Shown: piece by piece, positions 34,121 to 42,910 of the stretch
Numbering within the stretch: position 1 is the first letter of the stretch
Layout of the letters: each line of letters opens with the position of its first letter
Source: Oscillospiraceae bacterium
GTDB lineage: Bacteria > Bacillota > Clostridia > Oscillospirales > Ruminococcaceae
DNA length: 50,327 bases
Direction of reading: 5' to 3'
Assembly (NCBI GenBank): GCA_017405465.1
Contig: JAFRAJ010000012.1
Span: forward strand, 1 to 50,327
Notes under the pieces: model-generated
Databases searched by the model: none
What the model saw: only the letters and a program-made list of their open reading frames with translations
Told to the model about the DNA's origin: nothing
Made by a program: the position numbers and the translations under genes

Positions 34121-34810
34121 TCAGTTTTCCACAGCATATCTCACAGAATAGATGTGGTATTCATTGCCTTCCTTAAGAAGGACGTATTCCATCTTCTTGT
34201 ATACCTCGGCTTCTGTATCCTCACCGGGGACCAGTATTGATGTCGGGTCAGGATATCTGATGTATTCGACAGTAAGTATCTTCGTGCTTCCGCTCGAACT
34301 GATATCCTGTATCCTGGGAGAATAGGCTCCGCTGAAACTCACTATCGGTATCACATAAGAATCCGTTTCCTCGCTGTACTCAAAGGTCAGCGTACCGTCC
34401 GAGAAAGTAGCATGTTCCGGAAGCGTTTCGGATCCGAACATCTTCTTGAAGTAGCGGTCAACATCAACTGTCGGAATGAGAAGCTGATCGGTTTCGTTTC
34501 TGGCGTATTTACTGGTATCTTCGTTATAGATGACACCCCATATGGAAGCTTCCTCAAGGAGTTCCGGTTTCGCCTTTTCTATGCTCTCAAATGGTACCGG
34601 GTCAAGAGAGACCATCGGGGCGATGAGCTTGGCAAATTCAAGCTTCTGATCGTCATCGTTAGAAACTGTACGTACTTTTCCGATAACGAATGAGACGACA
34701 GAGATCAGACCGATCACTGCAAACACAAGGAATATCGCTCCGCGTATTTGTCTGAGTCTTCTTCTCCTTATTCTGGCTCTCTGTGCCTTTGTATATTTGA
34801 CTTTTGCCAT
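34121..34810 (-). CDS. membrane-anchored protein of unknown function (sppA operon)
   Basis: The 229-residue protein has a strongly basic N-terminus (KAQRARIRRRRLRQIR), one membrane helix (about 24-44) and an extracytoplasmic beta-rich domain. Its ATG overlaps the stop of the RDD gene (TAATG), so it is translationally coupled. No known domain is recognised; a conjugative-transfer-protein-like or NTF2-like fold is possible but not supported by any motif. It is the third gene of the sppA operon. Confidence 0.65.
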   Translation of the reverse strand: MAKVKYTKAQRARIRRRRLRQIRGAIFLVFAVIGLISVVSFVIGKVRTVSNDDDQKLEFAKLIAPMVSLDPVPFESIEKAKPELLEEASIWGVIYNEDTSKYARNETDQLLIPTVDVDRYFKKMFGSETLPEHATFSDGTLTFEYSEETDSYVIPIVSFSGAYSPRIQDISSSGSTKILTVEYIRYPDPTSILVPGEDTEAEVYKKMEYVLLKEGNEYHIYSVRYAVEN

Positions 34811-35622
34811 TATTTCACCTCTTCGTCAGAGTGTTCTTCCGATACCGCAGACTCATCCGGGATCTCCTGCAAAGTGACAGTGACTACTTCCGGACCTGCC
34901 GCTGCGTTATCCTTTGATCCCGGTACTGAAGGAATCTCAGTCTCCGCTTTTGCGTCACGGTCAGAAGACACGGGAAGATTCACGCTGTAAACGACCTCTG
35001 TATCAGCAAGTCTGTCATGAAGCGGCAGGTGCTTCTTCCCGAATATCATAAGGCTGCCGACCACCGATATGATAGAAAGGAACTTGCCGAAAGTCTCACG
35101 GAAGAATACTGTCCACAGATCAGGTTTTCCGTAGGTCTCGCTGCTGACCAGAGTCAGCCTGAGGGCTCGCTTCCCAAGAGTCCGTCCGAATTTCCACTGA
35201 GACAGAATATAATAAAGCTTTTCCGCAATGTAGAACAGTACTGTGATCAGTTTTACGCTGAAGAAGAACGGCTCGTCCATACGGTCTGTAAATATCGATA
35301 CCACAAGGTAAAAGAGGAGCCACAGTACAGCAGATATCAGTAGGTCTATGATCACAGCAGTCAGTCTCGGCCAGAAACCTGCACGGTCACCAACAGGATT
35401 TCCTTGAGGATCCTCTCTTTTCTCCGGCTGCACCTGAGCCTCATAAGCTCTGTACGGAGACGAATATGTGACCGGCACGTTCTCATGAACCTCTCTCGGG
35501 ATCTGAACCGGTACCGTAAACGGAGCCTGCGGGAATACAGGCTGTTTCTCTGCCGGCGATCCTGCCGTGACAGCATCCTGCTCTTCAGAGACGCCGAGTT
35601 TTTCCAGATCTCTGTCAGTCAT
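34810..35622 (-). CDS. RDD-family membrane protein
   Basis: The start MTDRDLEKLG at 35622 overlaps the end of sppA by 8 bases and gives 270 residues. A Pro/Gln-rich cytoplasmic region (1-95) is followed by an RDD domain (about 98-215): GFWPRLTAVIIDLLISA with its Arg and Asp, then QWKFGRTLGKRALRLTLV, and a third helix ending at HLPLHDRLADTEVVY. The C-terminus is acidic. RDD proteins are small membrane proteins, some linked to ion or solute transport. Coupling to SppA suggests a role in membrane-protein turnover. Confidence 0.85.
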   Translation of the reverse strand: MTDRDLEKLGVSEEQDAVTAGSPAEKQPVFPQAPFTVPVQIPREVHENVPVTYSSPYRAYEAQVQPEKREDPQGNPVGDRAGFWPRLTAVIIDLLISAVLWLLFYLVVSIFTDRMDEPFFFSVKLITVLFYIAEKLYYILSQWKFGRTLGKRALRLTLVSSETYGKPDLWTVFFRETFGKFLSIISVVGSLMIFGKKHLPLHDRLADTEVVYSVNLPVSSDRDAKAETEIPSVPGSKDNAAAGPEVVTVTLQEIPDESAVSEEHSDEEVK

Positions 35623-36547
35623 GATACATAGCCCTGCCGTTGCGTTTCTCAAGAAGTTCTTCCAGCTTCTCGACTTCGCTCTTTCCGAAAAGACCAAGCG
35701 GAAGCCTGCGCAGGATGGCGCTTATGATATCTTCTTCTGCCACTTCAGGTGCCAGAAGGGTGTATACACCGAGTTCATCTTCGAACTGAACAAGAGCATC
35801 GTCATATTCGATTATGCCGTCGATAAGTCCGTTCTCCAGTCCCTGTGTAGCTGTGTACGCTCTTCCGTCAGCGATCTTCCTAAGTGTCTCCCTGTCATAT
35901 CCTCTTGCTTTCTGAACGATATCCAGGAATCTTTCATAATGTTCGTCCACGACGCTCTGGAATATTGCCCGCTGCTCTTCTGTCATCGCATTGTACATGT
36001 TGCCCATCGCCTTGTTATCTGAGGACCTTATATAGTCCACCTTGACACCGAGCTTGCCGATGAGTTCGGAGACATCCATCATCTCGATATATACGCCGAT
36101 AGAACCTACATCCGCTGTTCTCTCGGCATAGATCTTATCAGCGGCGCATGCTATGTAGTATGCGCCGGAGCACATATAGCTGAGACAGGACGCAACGACC
36201 GGTCTTCCGGTCTTCTCTTTGTACTCCATGATAGCCTGATAGATCTTGTCGCTGTCGTAAACAGATCCTCCGGGCGAATCGATCTCAATGAACAGTCCTT
36301 TGTTATGCCTGTCAGCTGCGATCTGGTCCATATAGTCGCAGATCGCGAACGTGGAGAGCGATGTCTCGTTTCCGAATATGTCATACGATGTCTCTCCGAT
36401 GGTCCCGCTGATCCAGATCACCGAGATATATGATCCCACATACGCTTCTTTCTTTCCGAAAAATCCGGAAGAACTGACACCGGCAAGTCCGATGACCAGT
36501 ATCAGTATGCAGGAGATTATTATTGATACGAGCTGTTTTGTCTTCAT
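35615..36547 (-). CDS. sppA: signal peptide peptidase SppA (S49 protease)
   Basis: The 310-residue protein has one N-terminal membrane helix (about 6-25), then a single S49 domain. Catalytic Ser127 lies in YMCSGAYYIA and Lys179 in IRSSDNKAMGN, with GSIGV between them and SPGGSV before. The length fits the half-size Gram-positive SppA. It digests leftover signal peptides in the membrane. AGGAG lies 14 bases before the ATG, and a good promoter is upstream. It leads an operon with an RDD protein and an unknown membrane protein. Confidence 0.93.
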   Translation of the reverse strand: MKTKQLVSIIISCILILVIGLAGVSSSGFFGKKEAYVGSYISVIWISGTIGETSYDIFGNETSLSTFAICDYMDQIAADRHNKGLFIEIDSPGGSVYDSDKIYQAIMEYKEKTGRPVVASCLSYMCSGAYYIACAADKIYAERTADVGSIGVYIEMMDVSELIGKLGVKVDYIRSSDNKAMGNMYNAMTEEQRAIFQSVVDEHYERFLDIVQKARGYDRETLRKIADGRAYTATQGLENGLIDGIIEYDDALVQFEDELGVYTLLAPEVAEEDIISAILRRLPLGLFGKSEVEKLEELLEKRNGRAMYHD

Positions 36548-36589
36548 AAAAATACTGAGAACTCCTAAATTTCGATTGAATCACCGATT

Positions 36590-36618
36590 ATTATACTATC
36601 CATATGTTAAAAAACCAA
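36590..36618 (-). promoter_or_regulatory. promoter of the sppA operon
   Basis: On the - strand TTGGTT (36613-36618), a 17-base spacer and TATAAT (36590-36595) precede the sppA start. Confidence 0.7.
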
Positions 36619-36662
36619 ATACAGCGGTGAAACTGCGTATTCACAGCAGTCCTGACTGTCAG

Positions 36663-36693
36663 AAAAGGCGTGAACTGTGCGTTCACGCCTTTT
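36663..36693. terminator. terminator downstream of the small membrane protein gene
   Basis: AAAAGGCGTGAAC (36663-36675) and GTTCACGCCTTTT (36681-36693) form a 13-pair stem with A/T ends, working in the - direction for the gene ending at 36733. Confidence 0.8.
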
Positions 36694-36732
36694 GCAATGA
36701 TCCGAGACCGGCTTTTCAGAACCTGATACCGT

Positions 36733-37149
36733 TTAAACTATCCTCTGCGCCAAAGCTTCGCATTTCGTTCTGCTCTCCTCGATTCTGATACCGCTGTTAT
36801 AGCCAGATGCCGCCTGTGCCAAAGCGACCATGTCTACCGTACTGCCGGTCACTTCATTCTCTTTGACGAACAGCTGCACAGCCCAGTGGCTTCTCATAAG
36901 GTCCTTGTTCTTCCCGTAAACGACGACAGCAATATCATACTGCTCGCTGTATTTCTCAAGCGGATCATCTTCGATCTTGTCGATCTCAGCCTCATTCTCC
37001 GCAGCGAACCGTTTGATCTCGTCTGCTATCTCCTGAGCAGATTTTGCGCTTTGTATTCTCCGCTGCTCATTGGGGTGCTTCTTCATAGAGCGAACGAGCA
37101 TCACGATAAGCCAGACAAGGACTGCAAAAAGTATCAGAACAAGTATCAT
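36733..37149 (-). CDS. small membrane-anchored protein of unknown function
   Basis: The 138-residue protein has one N-terminal membrane helix (about 1-22), a basic linker, an acidic helix (about 40-68) and a soluble end with VVVYGKNKDLMRSHWAVQLFVKENEV. GGAGGG precedes the start codon. It is a single-gene unit closed by its own terminator. I do not recognise the family. Confidence 0.65.
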   Translation of the reverse strand: MILVLILFAVLVWLIVMLVRSMKKHPNEQRRIQSAKSAQEIADEIKRFAAENEAEIDKIEDDPLEKYSEQYDIAVVVYGKNKDLMRSHWAVQLFVKENEVTGSTVDMVALAQAASGYNSGIRIEESRTKCEALAQRIV

Positions 37150-37234
37150 CGTTTTAACCCTCCAACATCTTCTTTTTCTTAGATAATATCACATCTTCAG
37201 TATTCCCAAATATACTGTACTTTCTTGAGACAGA

Positions 37235-37260
37235 AGAAAGACGGGTCTCCCCGTCTTTCT
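37235..37260. terminator. terminator of the M20/ABC transporter operon
   Basis: AGAAAGACGGG (37235-37245) and CCCGTCTTTCT (37250-37260) form the stem; on the - strand TTCTG follows the A/T-rich end. Confidence 0.75.
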
Positions 37261-37267
37261 GTTGTTA

Positions 37268-38713
37268 TCAATATGTTCCGATAGGAGGCTTGACATAATC
37301 CGGAAGTGGACATGTGTATTTCCCACCATTCTTTCTGAGAAGCTCCTGTCTTGCCTTTTCTATGAGTTCAGGATCATCCATCGTGTTGACTGCCGCCAGA
37401 GCCATGACCTCAGCTGCCTTCAGCATTCCTTTGATTCCAATGGGAGAATTGGCCAGCGCTGTGTTCTGCCAGGAGTGTCCGACGTTTCCGAGTCCTGCTG
37501 TTGCGACATGCAGTGTTACTGTAGGAGTTGCGTATCCGACATCACCGACATCAGTGGAGCCGGATTCATATCTGGTCTCTTTGGGATCAAAAGGTCTCGT
37601 AACAGAGTCCAGAGGTTTGTCTCTCATAGTCCTCTCGACATCATCAGGATCGATGTATTCCTGCAGCTGCTCAAGGATGCTCAGCTGTGTGCTCTTGGGA
37701 TATGTGCGGAAGAACTCGCCTGCAAGTTTATAGTCCTCATCTGTCCACTGAGGCGGACCTGCCTCTTCCAGCGCTCTTGACATGACCGGTGCGAGCGTCT
37801 TGTTCTGGATGTAATCAGAAAAAGCCATCGTGATGTCATATTTCATGGTAGTACCTGTCATCAGCGCAGCACCTTTTGCGACATCCACCACCCTGGTGAA
37901 GAGCTCCTGCATCTGATTGACCTTCGGGGCTCTGACCTCATATTTGATCACGGCATGCCCCTGTACTACGTTCGGCGCTGTGCCGCCGGCATCGGAGTAC
38001 GCATAGTGTACTCTAGCCTGATCTATCATATGTTCTCTCAGATAGTTGCAGCCGACGTTCATGAGCTCCGCTGCGTCAAGCGCAGATCTTCCGAGATGCG
38101 GTGCACCTCCTGCGTGAGATGCGATCCCGTCGAAGATAAAGTTCGCACCCATGATAGCGACGCTCGATTTTCCGGAGACCTCATTTCTGGAATTCGGATG
38201 CCATGTATAGGCAAAATCCACGTCATCAAAATAACCAGCTCTGGCGATGAACTGCTTGGATCCTGCTCCTTCTTCTGCAGGACATCCGTAATAGCGGACC
38301 GTTCCGTCCTTTCCGTTGTTGACCAGATAGTTCTTAAGGGCTACCGCGGCGGCGAAGCATCCGGCACCGAGCAGGTTGTGACCGCATCCGTGACCGCAGC
38401 CTCCGGGGATTATCGCCTCTCTCTCAGGCTGTCCTGCTTTCTGGCTGAGTCCGTCAAGAGCGTCATACTCTCCCAGGAAACCAACGACAGGTTTTCCGCT
38501 GCCCGTCTTGAACTCTGCCAGGAACGCTGTCGGTATCTCGGCAATGCCTGTAGTAACGGTAAAGCCTTCCGCTTCAAGCGCGTCTTCCAGTTCTTTTGCT
38601 GACTTCGTCTCAGTATAGGAGAGTTCCGCATATTCCCAGATATCCCTGGCGATGCGGACGGTCTCATCTGCCTTCTGCTGAACGTAGCCTCTTATCTCTT
38701 CAAGAACGCTCAT
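37268..38713 (-). CDS. M20-family amidohydrolase, AbgB-like
   Basis: The 481-residue protein is a metal-dependent amidohydrolase close to AbgB, a subunit of p-aminobenzoyl-glutamate hydrolase. It shows GFLGEYDAL, GGCGHGCGHNLLGAG with metal ligands, PAEEGAGSK with the catalytic Glu, and WHPNSRNEV. The dimerisation domain follows (about 190-310). It cleaves an amide bond of an N-acylated amino acid or peptide. Lying last in an operon with a polar amino-acid importer, it probably processes an imported acyl- or aryl-amino acid. There is no AbgA partner. Confidence 0.88.
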   Translation of the reverse strand: MSVLEEIRGYVQQKADETVRIARDIWEYAELSYTETKSAKELEDALEAEGFTVTTGIAEIPTAFLAEFKTGSGKPVVGFLGEYDALDGLSQKAGQPEREAIIPGGCGHGCGHNLLGAGCFAAAVALKNYLVNNGKDGTVRYYGCPAEEGAGSKQFIARAGYFDDVDFAYTWHPNSRNEVSGKSSVAIMGANFIFDGIASHAGGAPHLGRSALDAAELMNVGCNYLREHMIDQARVHYAYSDAGGTAPNVVQGHAVIKYEVRAPKVNQMQELFTRVVDVAKGAALMTGTTMKYDITMAFSDYIQNKTLAPVMSRALEEAGPPQWTDEDYKLAGEFFRTYPKSTQLSILEQLQEYIDPDDVERTMRDKPLDSVTRPFDPKETRYESGSTDVGDVGYATPTVTLHVATAGLGNVGHSWQNTALANSPIGIKGMLKAAEVMALAAVNTMDDPELIEKARQELLRKNGGKYTCPLPDYVKPPIGTY

Positions 38714-38735
38714 TTTTATATATCCTTTCTTTTGA

Positions 38736-39470
38736 TTACATGACCATGCTCAGGAATCTTCTGGTCGCTGGATCTCTCGGAGACGCAAACAGTGTTTCCG
38801 GACTTCCTTCTTCCTTTATTATCCCGTCGCTTATGAAGACTATCCTGTTGGATACGTTCCTTGCAAAACCCATCTCATGGGTAACGATCACACATGTCAT
38901 GCCGGTATTAACAAGGTCGTTTATTACGTTAAGGACCTCCTTGACCATCTCCGGGTCAAGTGCTGAGGTCGGTTCATCGAACAGCATCACTTCCGGCTGC
39001 ATAGCCAGTGCTCTCACTATGGACAGTCTCTGTTTCTGTCCTCCGGACAGCTTCCTGGGATATTCGTTCTCTTTATCCAGCAGGTTGACTCTGTCCAGCA
39101 GGGCTCTGGCCTCATCCTCTGCCTGCGCTTTTGGGATCTTCTTCTCCAGCATAGGGGCCAGAGTTATGTTCTCCAGCACTGTCATGTTGGGGAAGACGTT
39201 GAAGTTCTGGAACACCATCCCGATCTTTCTTCTGTACTGCGCTATGTTCTTCTTTTTATTCGTTATATCTTCGCCGTCAAAGAACACTTTGCCTGAAGTA
39301 GGCTGTTCCAGAAGATTCAGGCATCTGAGGAACGTGGATTTCCCTCCTCCGGAAGGTCCGATGATAGAAACGACCTCTCCTCTTCTTATGACAGTTGATA
39401 TGCCCTTCAGGACTTCAAGCTTTCCGAAGTTTTTCGTAAGGTCTTCAGTGCGGATTATCTCGTCAGTCAC
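38736..39470 (-). CDS. polar amino-acid ABC transporter ATPase (GlnQ type)
   Basis: The start is taken as GTG at 39470, overlapping the permease stop by 8 bases; an in-frame TTG at 39491 would contain the AAAGGAG ribosome site itself. The 244-residue protein has GPSGGGKST, FPNMTVLENI, LSGGQKQRLSIVRAL and VMLFDEPTSALDPE, all typical of the GlnQ/HisP group. It drives import by the adjacent permease and binding protein. Confidence 0.92.
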   Translation of the reverse strand: MTDEIIRTEDLTKNFGKLEVLKGISTVIRRGEVVSIIGPSGGGKSTFLRCLNLLEQPTSGKVFFDGEDITNKKKNIAQYRRKIGMVFQNFNVFPNMTVLENITLAPMLEKKIPKAQAEDEARALLDRVNLLDKENEYPRKLSGGQKQRLSIVRALAMQPEVMLFDEPTSALDPEMVKEVLNVINDLVNTGMTCVIVTHEMGFARNVSNRIVFISDGIIKEEGSPETLFASPRDPATRRFLSMVM

Positions 39471-40131
39471 TTTCCTGAAGTCTCCTTTCAAATATACCGA
39501 GCAGCCATGACAGCACCAGATCCAGCAGGAAATAGATGATGCCTACTATCGTGAGCGACTGCAGCGCCAGAAACGTGGCTGACTGCACCGTCTTGTAGCT
39601 GGTGATCAGCTCCGGCAGGAAGAACGTGGACGCAAGGGATGTTCCCTTGACTGTAGAAACGAACTCATTTCCCATAGCGGGAAGGATGTTCTTGACCGCC
39701 TGAGGCAGTATCACTCTCATGAATACGTTCTTCTCGGAAAGACCGATGCTGCGTGCAGCCTCCCACTGTCCCTGATCCACCGCTCCTATGCCGGCTCTGA
39801 TGATCTCCGATATGTAAGCGGAAGAGTTGATTATCAGAGCGCAGACCACTGACTGCATGTCGCTCAGTCCAAGGCCCGGGAACAGTTTGGGAAGCCCGAT
39901 CCAGAAAAAATAGAGCTGCAGAAGGACCGGCGTGCCTCTAAGCAGTTCGACATATCCTGTCGCTATCGCATTTAGCGGCTTCACCTTGCACATTCTCAGT
40001 ACAGCCACGATCAGACCCAGTATGGATCCGAACAGTAGGGTGATAGCTGAGATGACAAGCGTTCCTCCAAGGCCTCTCAGAAATACTGCCTGATATTTCA
40101 GCCATAATTTATATGTCTTAACAAAAAACAT
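39463..40131 (-). CDS. polar amino-acid ABC transporter permease
   Basis: The 222-residue protein has about five membrane helices and the HisM/GlnP pattern: ELLRGTPVLLQLYF near the start and the EAA loop EAARSIGLSEKNVFMRVILPQAVKNILPAMGNEF. It forms the channel of the importer, probably as a homodimer. A hairpin at 40156-40186 separates it from the binding-protein gene upstream. Confidence 0.92.
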   Translation of the reverse strand: MFFVKTYKLWLKYQAVFLRGLGGTLVISAITLLFGSILGLIVAVLRMCKVKPLNAIATGYVELLRGTPVLLQLYFFWIGLPKLFPGLGLSDMQSVVCALIINSSAYISEIIRAGIGAVDQGQWEAARSIGLSEKNVFMRVILPQAVKNILPAMGNEFVSTVKGTSLASTFFLPELITSYKTVQSATFLALQSLTIVGIIYFLLDLVLSWLLGIFERRLQESD

Positions 40132-40155
40132 CTTAATTCTATTCCTTTTCCGACA

Positions 40156-40186
40156 AACAGCCGGCGGCTATAAGCTGCCGGCTGTT
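40156..40186 (-). terminator. partial terminator between binding protein and permease genes
   Basis: AACAGCCGGC (40156-40165) and GCCGGCTGTT (40177-40186) form a 10-pair stem. On the - strand only TTTG follows, so it probably attenuates, leaving more binding protein than membrane parts, as is common in such operons. Confidence 0.6.
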
Positions 40187-40209
40187 TTGTCACATATCTT
40201 TTTGGAGGA

Positions 40210-41052
40210 TCAGTCCATAAGTCCCAGAGTCTTTGCATAGGCTTCCGCTTCATCGTGCCACTTCTGCATGTCGCCGCTTGCAATGACTTCATCTATGCAT
40301 TTATTCACTACTTCCATCAGTTCATCAGTGCCTTCAAGGCATGCGGCGATACGGGTCCCCGTCAATTCATCTGATACATCGAATCTGAAATCGGGGCACA
40401 TGAGTCCGCCGTTCGCTTCCGCATAAAGCTTTGCAGATCCGATGGAGCAGATGCAGCAGTCAGCTTTTCCTTCCGCCACTGCGAGATATCCGTCGGTCAT
40501 TGACGATACCAGTTTGAATTCCTTGCACTTTGTGACGTAGAGGTTGTACATCGCTTCCTGCACAGATCCGCTCTGTGTGACGACCACTGCGTTCTGGATG
40601 TCCTCGATCGTCTCGTACTTTCCGGCATCTTCTTCTCTGATCAGGATCCCGTATCCCTCCCCGCCGAACCAGTAGCCTTTGGACATCGCCATCGCTTCTG
40701 CTCTTGCGGGAGAATATGCCAGTGCGGAGATCGCGAGGTCATATTTTCCTTCTGCGATTCCGGCAAGAACTGCTGTGAATTCCAGCGGGACGATCTTGAG
40801 TTCGACGCCGATCTTGTCAGCTATATATTTTGCAAGATCCATATCGTATCCTACGAACTGGTCCTGTCCGGACTTGGAGGAGTCGATGAATTCGTTAGGG
40901 GCAAAATAGGGTTCTGTGCAGACTTCGATGTATCCCCTGTCGATGATCTCTTCAAGTCTGTTTGCAGGTTCCTTTTTTCCTCCGCAGGAGCTAAGAGCCA
41001 GCATCAGTACAGCAAGCATCAGGATGCAGATGGATCTTTTGATGTTTTTCAT
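40210..41052 (-). CDS. amino-acid ABC transporter substrate-binding lipoprotein
   Basis: The 280-residue protein has a lipoprotein signal ending LSSC (Cys23) and a family 3 solute-binding domain: RGYIEVCTEPYFAPNEF, FVGYDMDLAKYIADKIGVELKIVPLEF and the AISALAYSPARAEAMAMSKGYW segment. It captures an amino acid or amino-acid derivative outside the cell and hands it to the permease. A near-consensus promoter lies upstream. The exact ligand is unknown. Confidence 0.92.
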   Translation of the reverse strand: MKNIKRSICILMLAVLMLALSSCGGKKEPANRLEEIIDRGYIEVCTEPYFAPNEFIDSSKSGQDQFVGYDMDLAKYIADKIGVELKIVPLEFTAVLAGIAEGKYDLAISALAYSPARAEAMAMSKGYWFGGEGYGILIREEDAGKYETIEDIQNAVVVTQSGSVQEAMYNLYVTKCKEFKLVSSMTDGYLAVAEGKADCCICSIGSAKLYAEANGGLMCPDFRFDVSDELTGTRIAACLEGTDELMEVVNKCIDEVIASGDMQKWHDEAEAYAKTLGLMD

Positions 41053-41098
41053 GGATTTGTTAGCCTTTCTTTTTCACTTTTTCCTTCGTTGTGAGAAG

Positions 41099-41127
41099 AG
41101 TATAACAAAGGCGCTTTAGCAAGTCAA
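41099..41127 (-). promoter_or_regulatory. promoter of the amino-acid transporter operon
   Basis: On the - strand TTGACT (41122-41127), a 17-base spacer and TATACT (41099-41104) are near consensus. A partly repeated GCTACCATGCTAC sequence lies just upstream (41130-41142) and could be a regulator site. Confidence 0.75.
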
Positions 41128-41183
41128 TATGCTACCATGCTACTATATGAAAGTATTTTCCCGCTATGGCATATTTGCTGTTG

Positions 41184-41192
41184 TGTTATAAT
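41184..41192 (+). promoter_or_regulatory. extended -10 promoter of the lone lipoprotein gene
   Basis: TGTTATAAT (41184-41192) is an extended -10 box 29 bases before the ATG at 41222, divergent from the transporter promoter. Confidence 0.6.
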
Positions 41193-41221
41193 CTGTACAA
41201 GTTAATTCGGGAGGAAATCCG

Positions 41222-41734
41222 ATGAGAATCAGAAAACTGCTGGCATTCTTTTTAATAACAGCCATGATGGTCTGCCTCGCCTCCTGCGGCAGCAAAAAGC
41301 AGGACGACCCGAACTCGGGAATGAATCTCGATCCCATTCCTTCTACTCCTGCACACTCCGGAAAAACCGTGAAAGGCTCTCCTTTCGTCGGCAGTTTCAG
41401 CTGCACCTGGTCGTCCGTCGAACACAGCCCGACAGATGATCCGAGCTGGGAAGGCAGGATCTCCACGCTCAGGATCGATGAGGACGGGACCTTCACCCTT
41501 GTCTTTGACTCTTTGTCCGACGGTGCAAAAGTCATAATGGCTACCGTTACGGGAACAGTCACAGTCAAGGACGATACCGCAACATGTACGGTGACTTCCA
41601 GAAGCACAGAAGACTTTCTCGGAAGCGATGTAGAGGAATTCTCCCTGGTGCTCATGGATAAGGACGAAATGAGATACAGAGGCGACCAGCAGGGACTTGT
41701 CGGCGACAGAGACGTATTCACAAGACAGCCATGA
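41222..41734 (+). CDS. lipoprotein of unknown function
   Basis: The 170-residue protein has a lipoprotein signal ending LASC (Cys22) and a polar linker. The C-terminal part (about 60-165) is rich in Thr and beta-strand patterns and recalls small lipocalin- or immunoglobulin-like extracytoplasmic domains (DGTFTLVFDS, TVTGTVTVKDDTATCTVTS). GGGAGG precedes the ATG. It is a single-gene unit with its own promoter and terminator. No family is recognised. Confidence 0.75.
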   Translation: MRIRKLLAFFLITAMMVCLASCGSKKQDDPNSGMNLDPIPSTPAHSGKTVKGSPFVGSFSCTWSSVEHSPTDDPSWEGRISTLRIDEDGTFTLVFDSLSDGAKVIMATVTGTVTVKDDTATCTVTSRSTEDFLGSDVEEFSLVLMDKDEMRYRGDQQGLVGDRDVFTRQP

Positions 41735-41765
41735 TATTTCCCCGTTTCAGCCTTCTATAACGTTT

Positions 41766-41810
41766 CAGAGCCATGCGGATGTTAGACCCGCATGGCTCTG
41801 TTTCTTTTTT
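41766..41810 (+). terminator. terminator of the lone lipoprotein gene
   Basis: CAGAGCCATGCGG (41766-41778) and CCGCATGGCTCTG (41788-41800) pair perfectly, followed by TTTCTTTTTT. Confidence 0.9.
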
Positions 41811-41818
41811 ATATGTCT

Positions 41819-42910
41819 TCAGTTTTTCACTCTCATCCGGATATCTCCCGAGACTGTCCTTATCATGCAGATCCCTCCGGCTGAAGCTCTAGGCACATCA
41901 ACATCTCCAATCCTGCTTTTCGCATCGAACTTCTTTTCACTGAGCAGTGTACCGGATATGTCTCCGGAAGTAGACTTGATAGACAGTTCTGAAGCGTCAC
42001 ATCTCCTGAGGCTCGTATCACCCGAAACACTTCCTACCTCTAGCTGTTCTTCCGCTATGACGCCCAAAAGATCCAATTCACCCGATGCTGTGGTTATGTC
42101 CACATTTCTGCCTCTGACCTCCTCCATGCAGATATCTCCTGAAGCACTTTTGATCTTAATGTCTCCGGAACTTTCTACAGAACGCATATCCGTATCGCCT
42201 GATGCCGTAACGATACTTACTTCCCCTGCAGACATATCCTCCAGAGTGATATCTCCCGTACCGGTCTTTACAGAGGCCTTTCCTGAAACAGAAGCGCGGC
42301 TTCTAATGTCGCCGGTGCCGACAGCAATATCCACATCTTCGAAGGATACTCTCTCTGTCACTTCTATATCACCGGTACTACTCTTTATCTGCAGAGATGA
42401 ATACTGCGTCTGAGACAGATACAGTTCTATTCCGGTCTTCTGTGAAGAAAAGAATGCGATCCGGTCGTACCATTTCCCTTCTTCAGTGATCCTGATGAAG
42501 AGAGTTCCGTTTTCCACACGGACTTCGTGCTTCTGTCTGTCGCTCCCGTAGAAGACTGCTTTGCATACTCCGTCATCCGCGTGGAGTATGGTCAGATCTT
42601 CTGCCCTGGAATCTATATCGATATCCCGGAATATGCCGTCTATCTCAACAGTCTCACTGCTGTACTGCGGGAAACTGTTCCTTATGCTCTCTCTTTCTCT
42701 TTCTGTCCTTCTGACCGGCGTTTCAGCAAGTATCTGCTGTGCGATCCTTTCCGGCTGGCCGATCCCGGAGACAGCCTCGTCTTCTGTGAGTCCGTCCTCC
42801 ATCCGGTCATCTATCATCTCTCCATAAAAGACCAGACGCTCAGCCACATCTTCCTGGGGTAGCTCAGACAGCATCTCACGAAGTCTGAGCAGGAATTCTG
42901 TCTTAGTCAT
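41819..42910 (-). CDS. DUF1700 / DUF4097 protein of a PadR operon
   Basis: The 363-residue protein starts with a HAAS/DUF1700 domain (about 1-60, LRLREMLSELPQEDVAERLVFYGEMIDDRMEDG). The C-terminal half (about 95-360) is a DUF4097 beta-helix of short repeats carrying the recurring SGDI/TGDI pattern. There is no obvious membrane helix between them. It overlaps the padR stop by 8 bases. The PadR-DUF1700-DUF4097 set is a common envelope-stress-type unit in Bacillota whose biochemical role is not settled. Confidence 0.88.
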   Translation of the reverse strand: MTKTEFLLRLREMLSELPQEDVAERLVFYGEMIDDRMEDGLTEDEAVSGIGQPERIAQQILAETPVRRTERERESIRNSFPQYSSETVEIDGIFRDIDIDSRAEDLTILHADDGVCKAVFYGSDRQKHEVRVENGTLFIRITEEGKWYDRIAFFSSQKTGIELYLSQTQYSSLQIKSSTGDIEVTERVSFEDVDIAVGTGDIRSRASVSGKASVKTGTGDITLEDMSAGEVSIVTASGDTDMRSVESSGDIKIKSASGDICMEEVRGRNVDITTASGELDLLGVIAEEQLEVGSVSGDTSLRRCDASELSIKSTSGDISGTLLSEKKFDAKSRIGDVDVPRASAGGICMIRTVSGDIRMRVKN

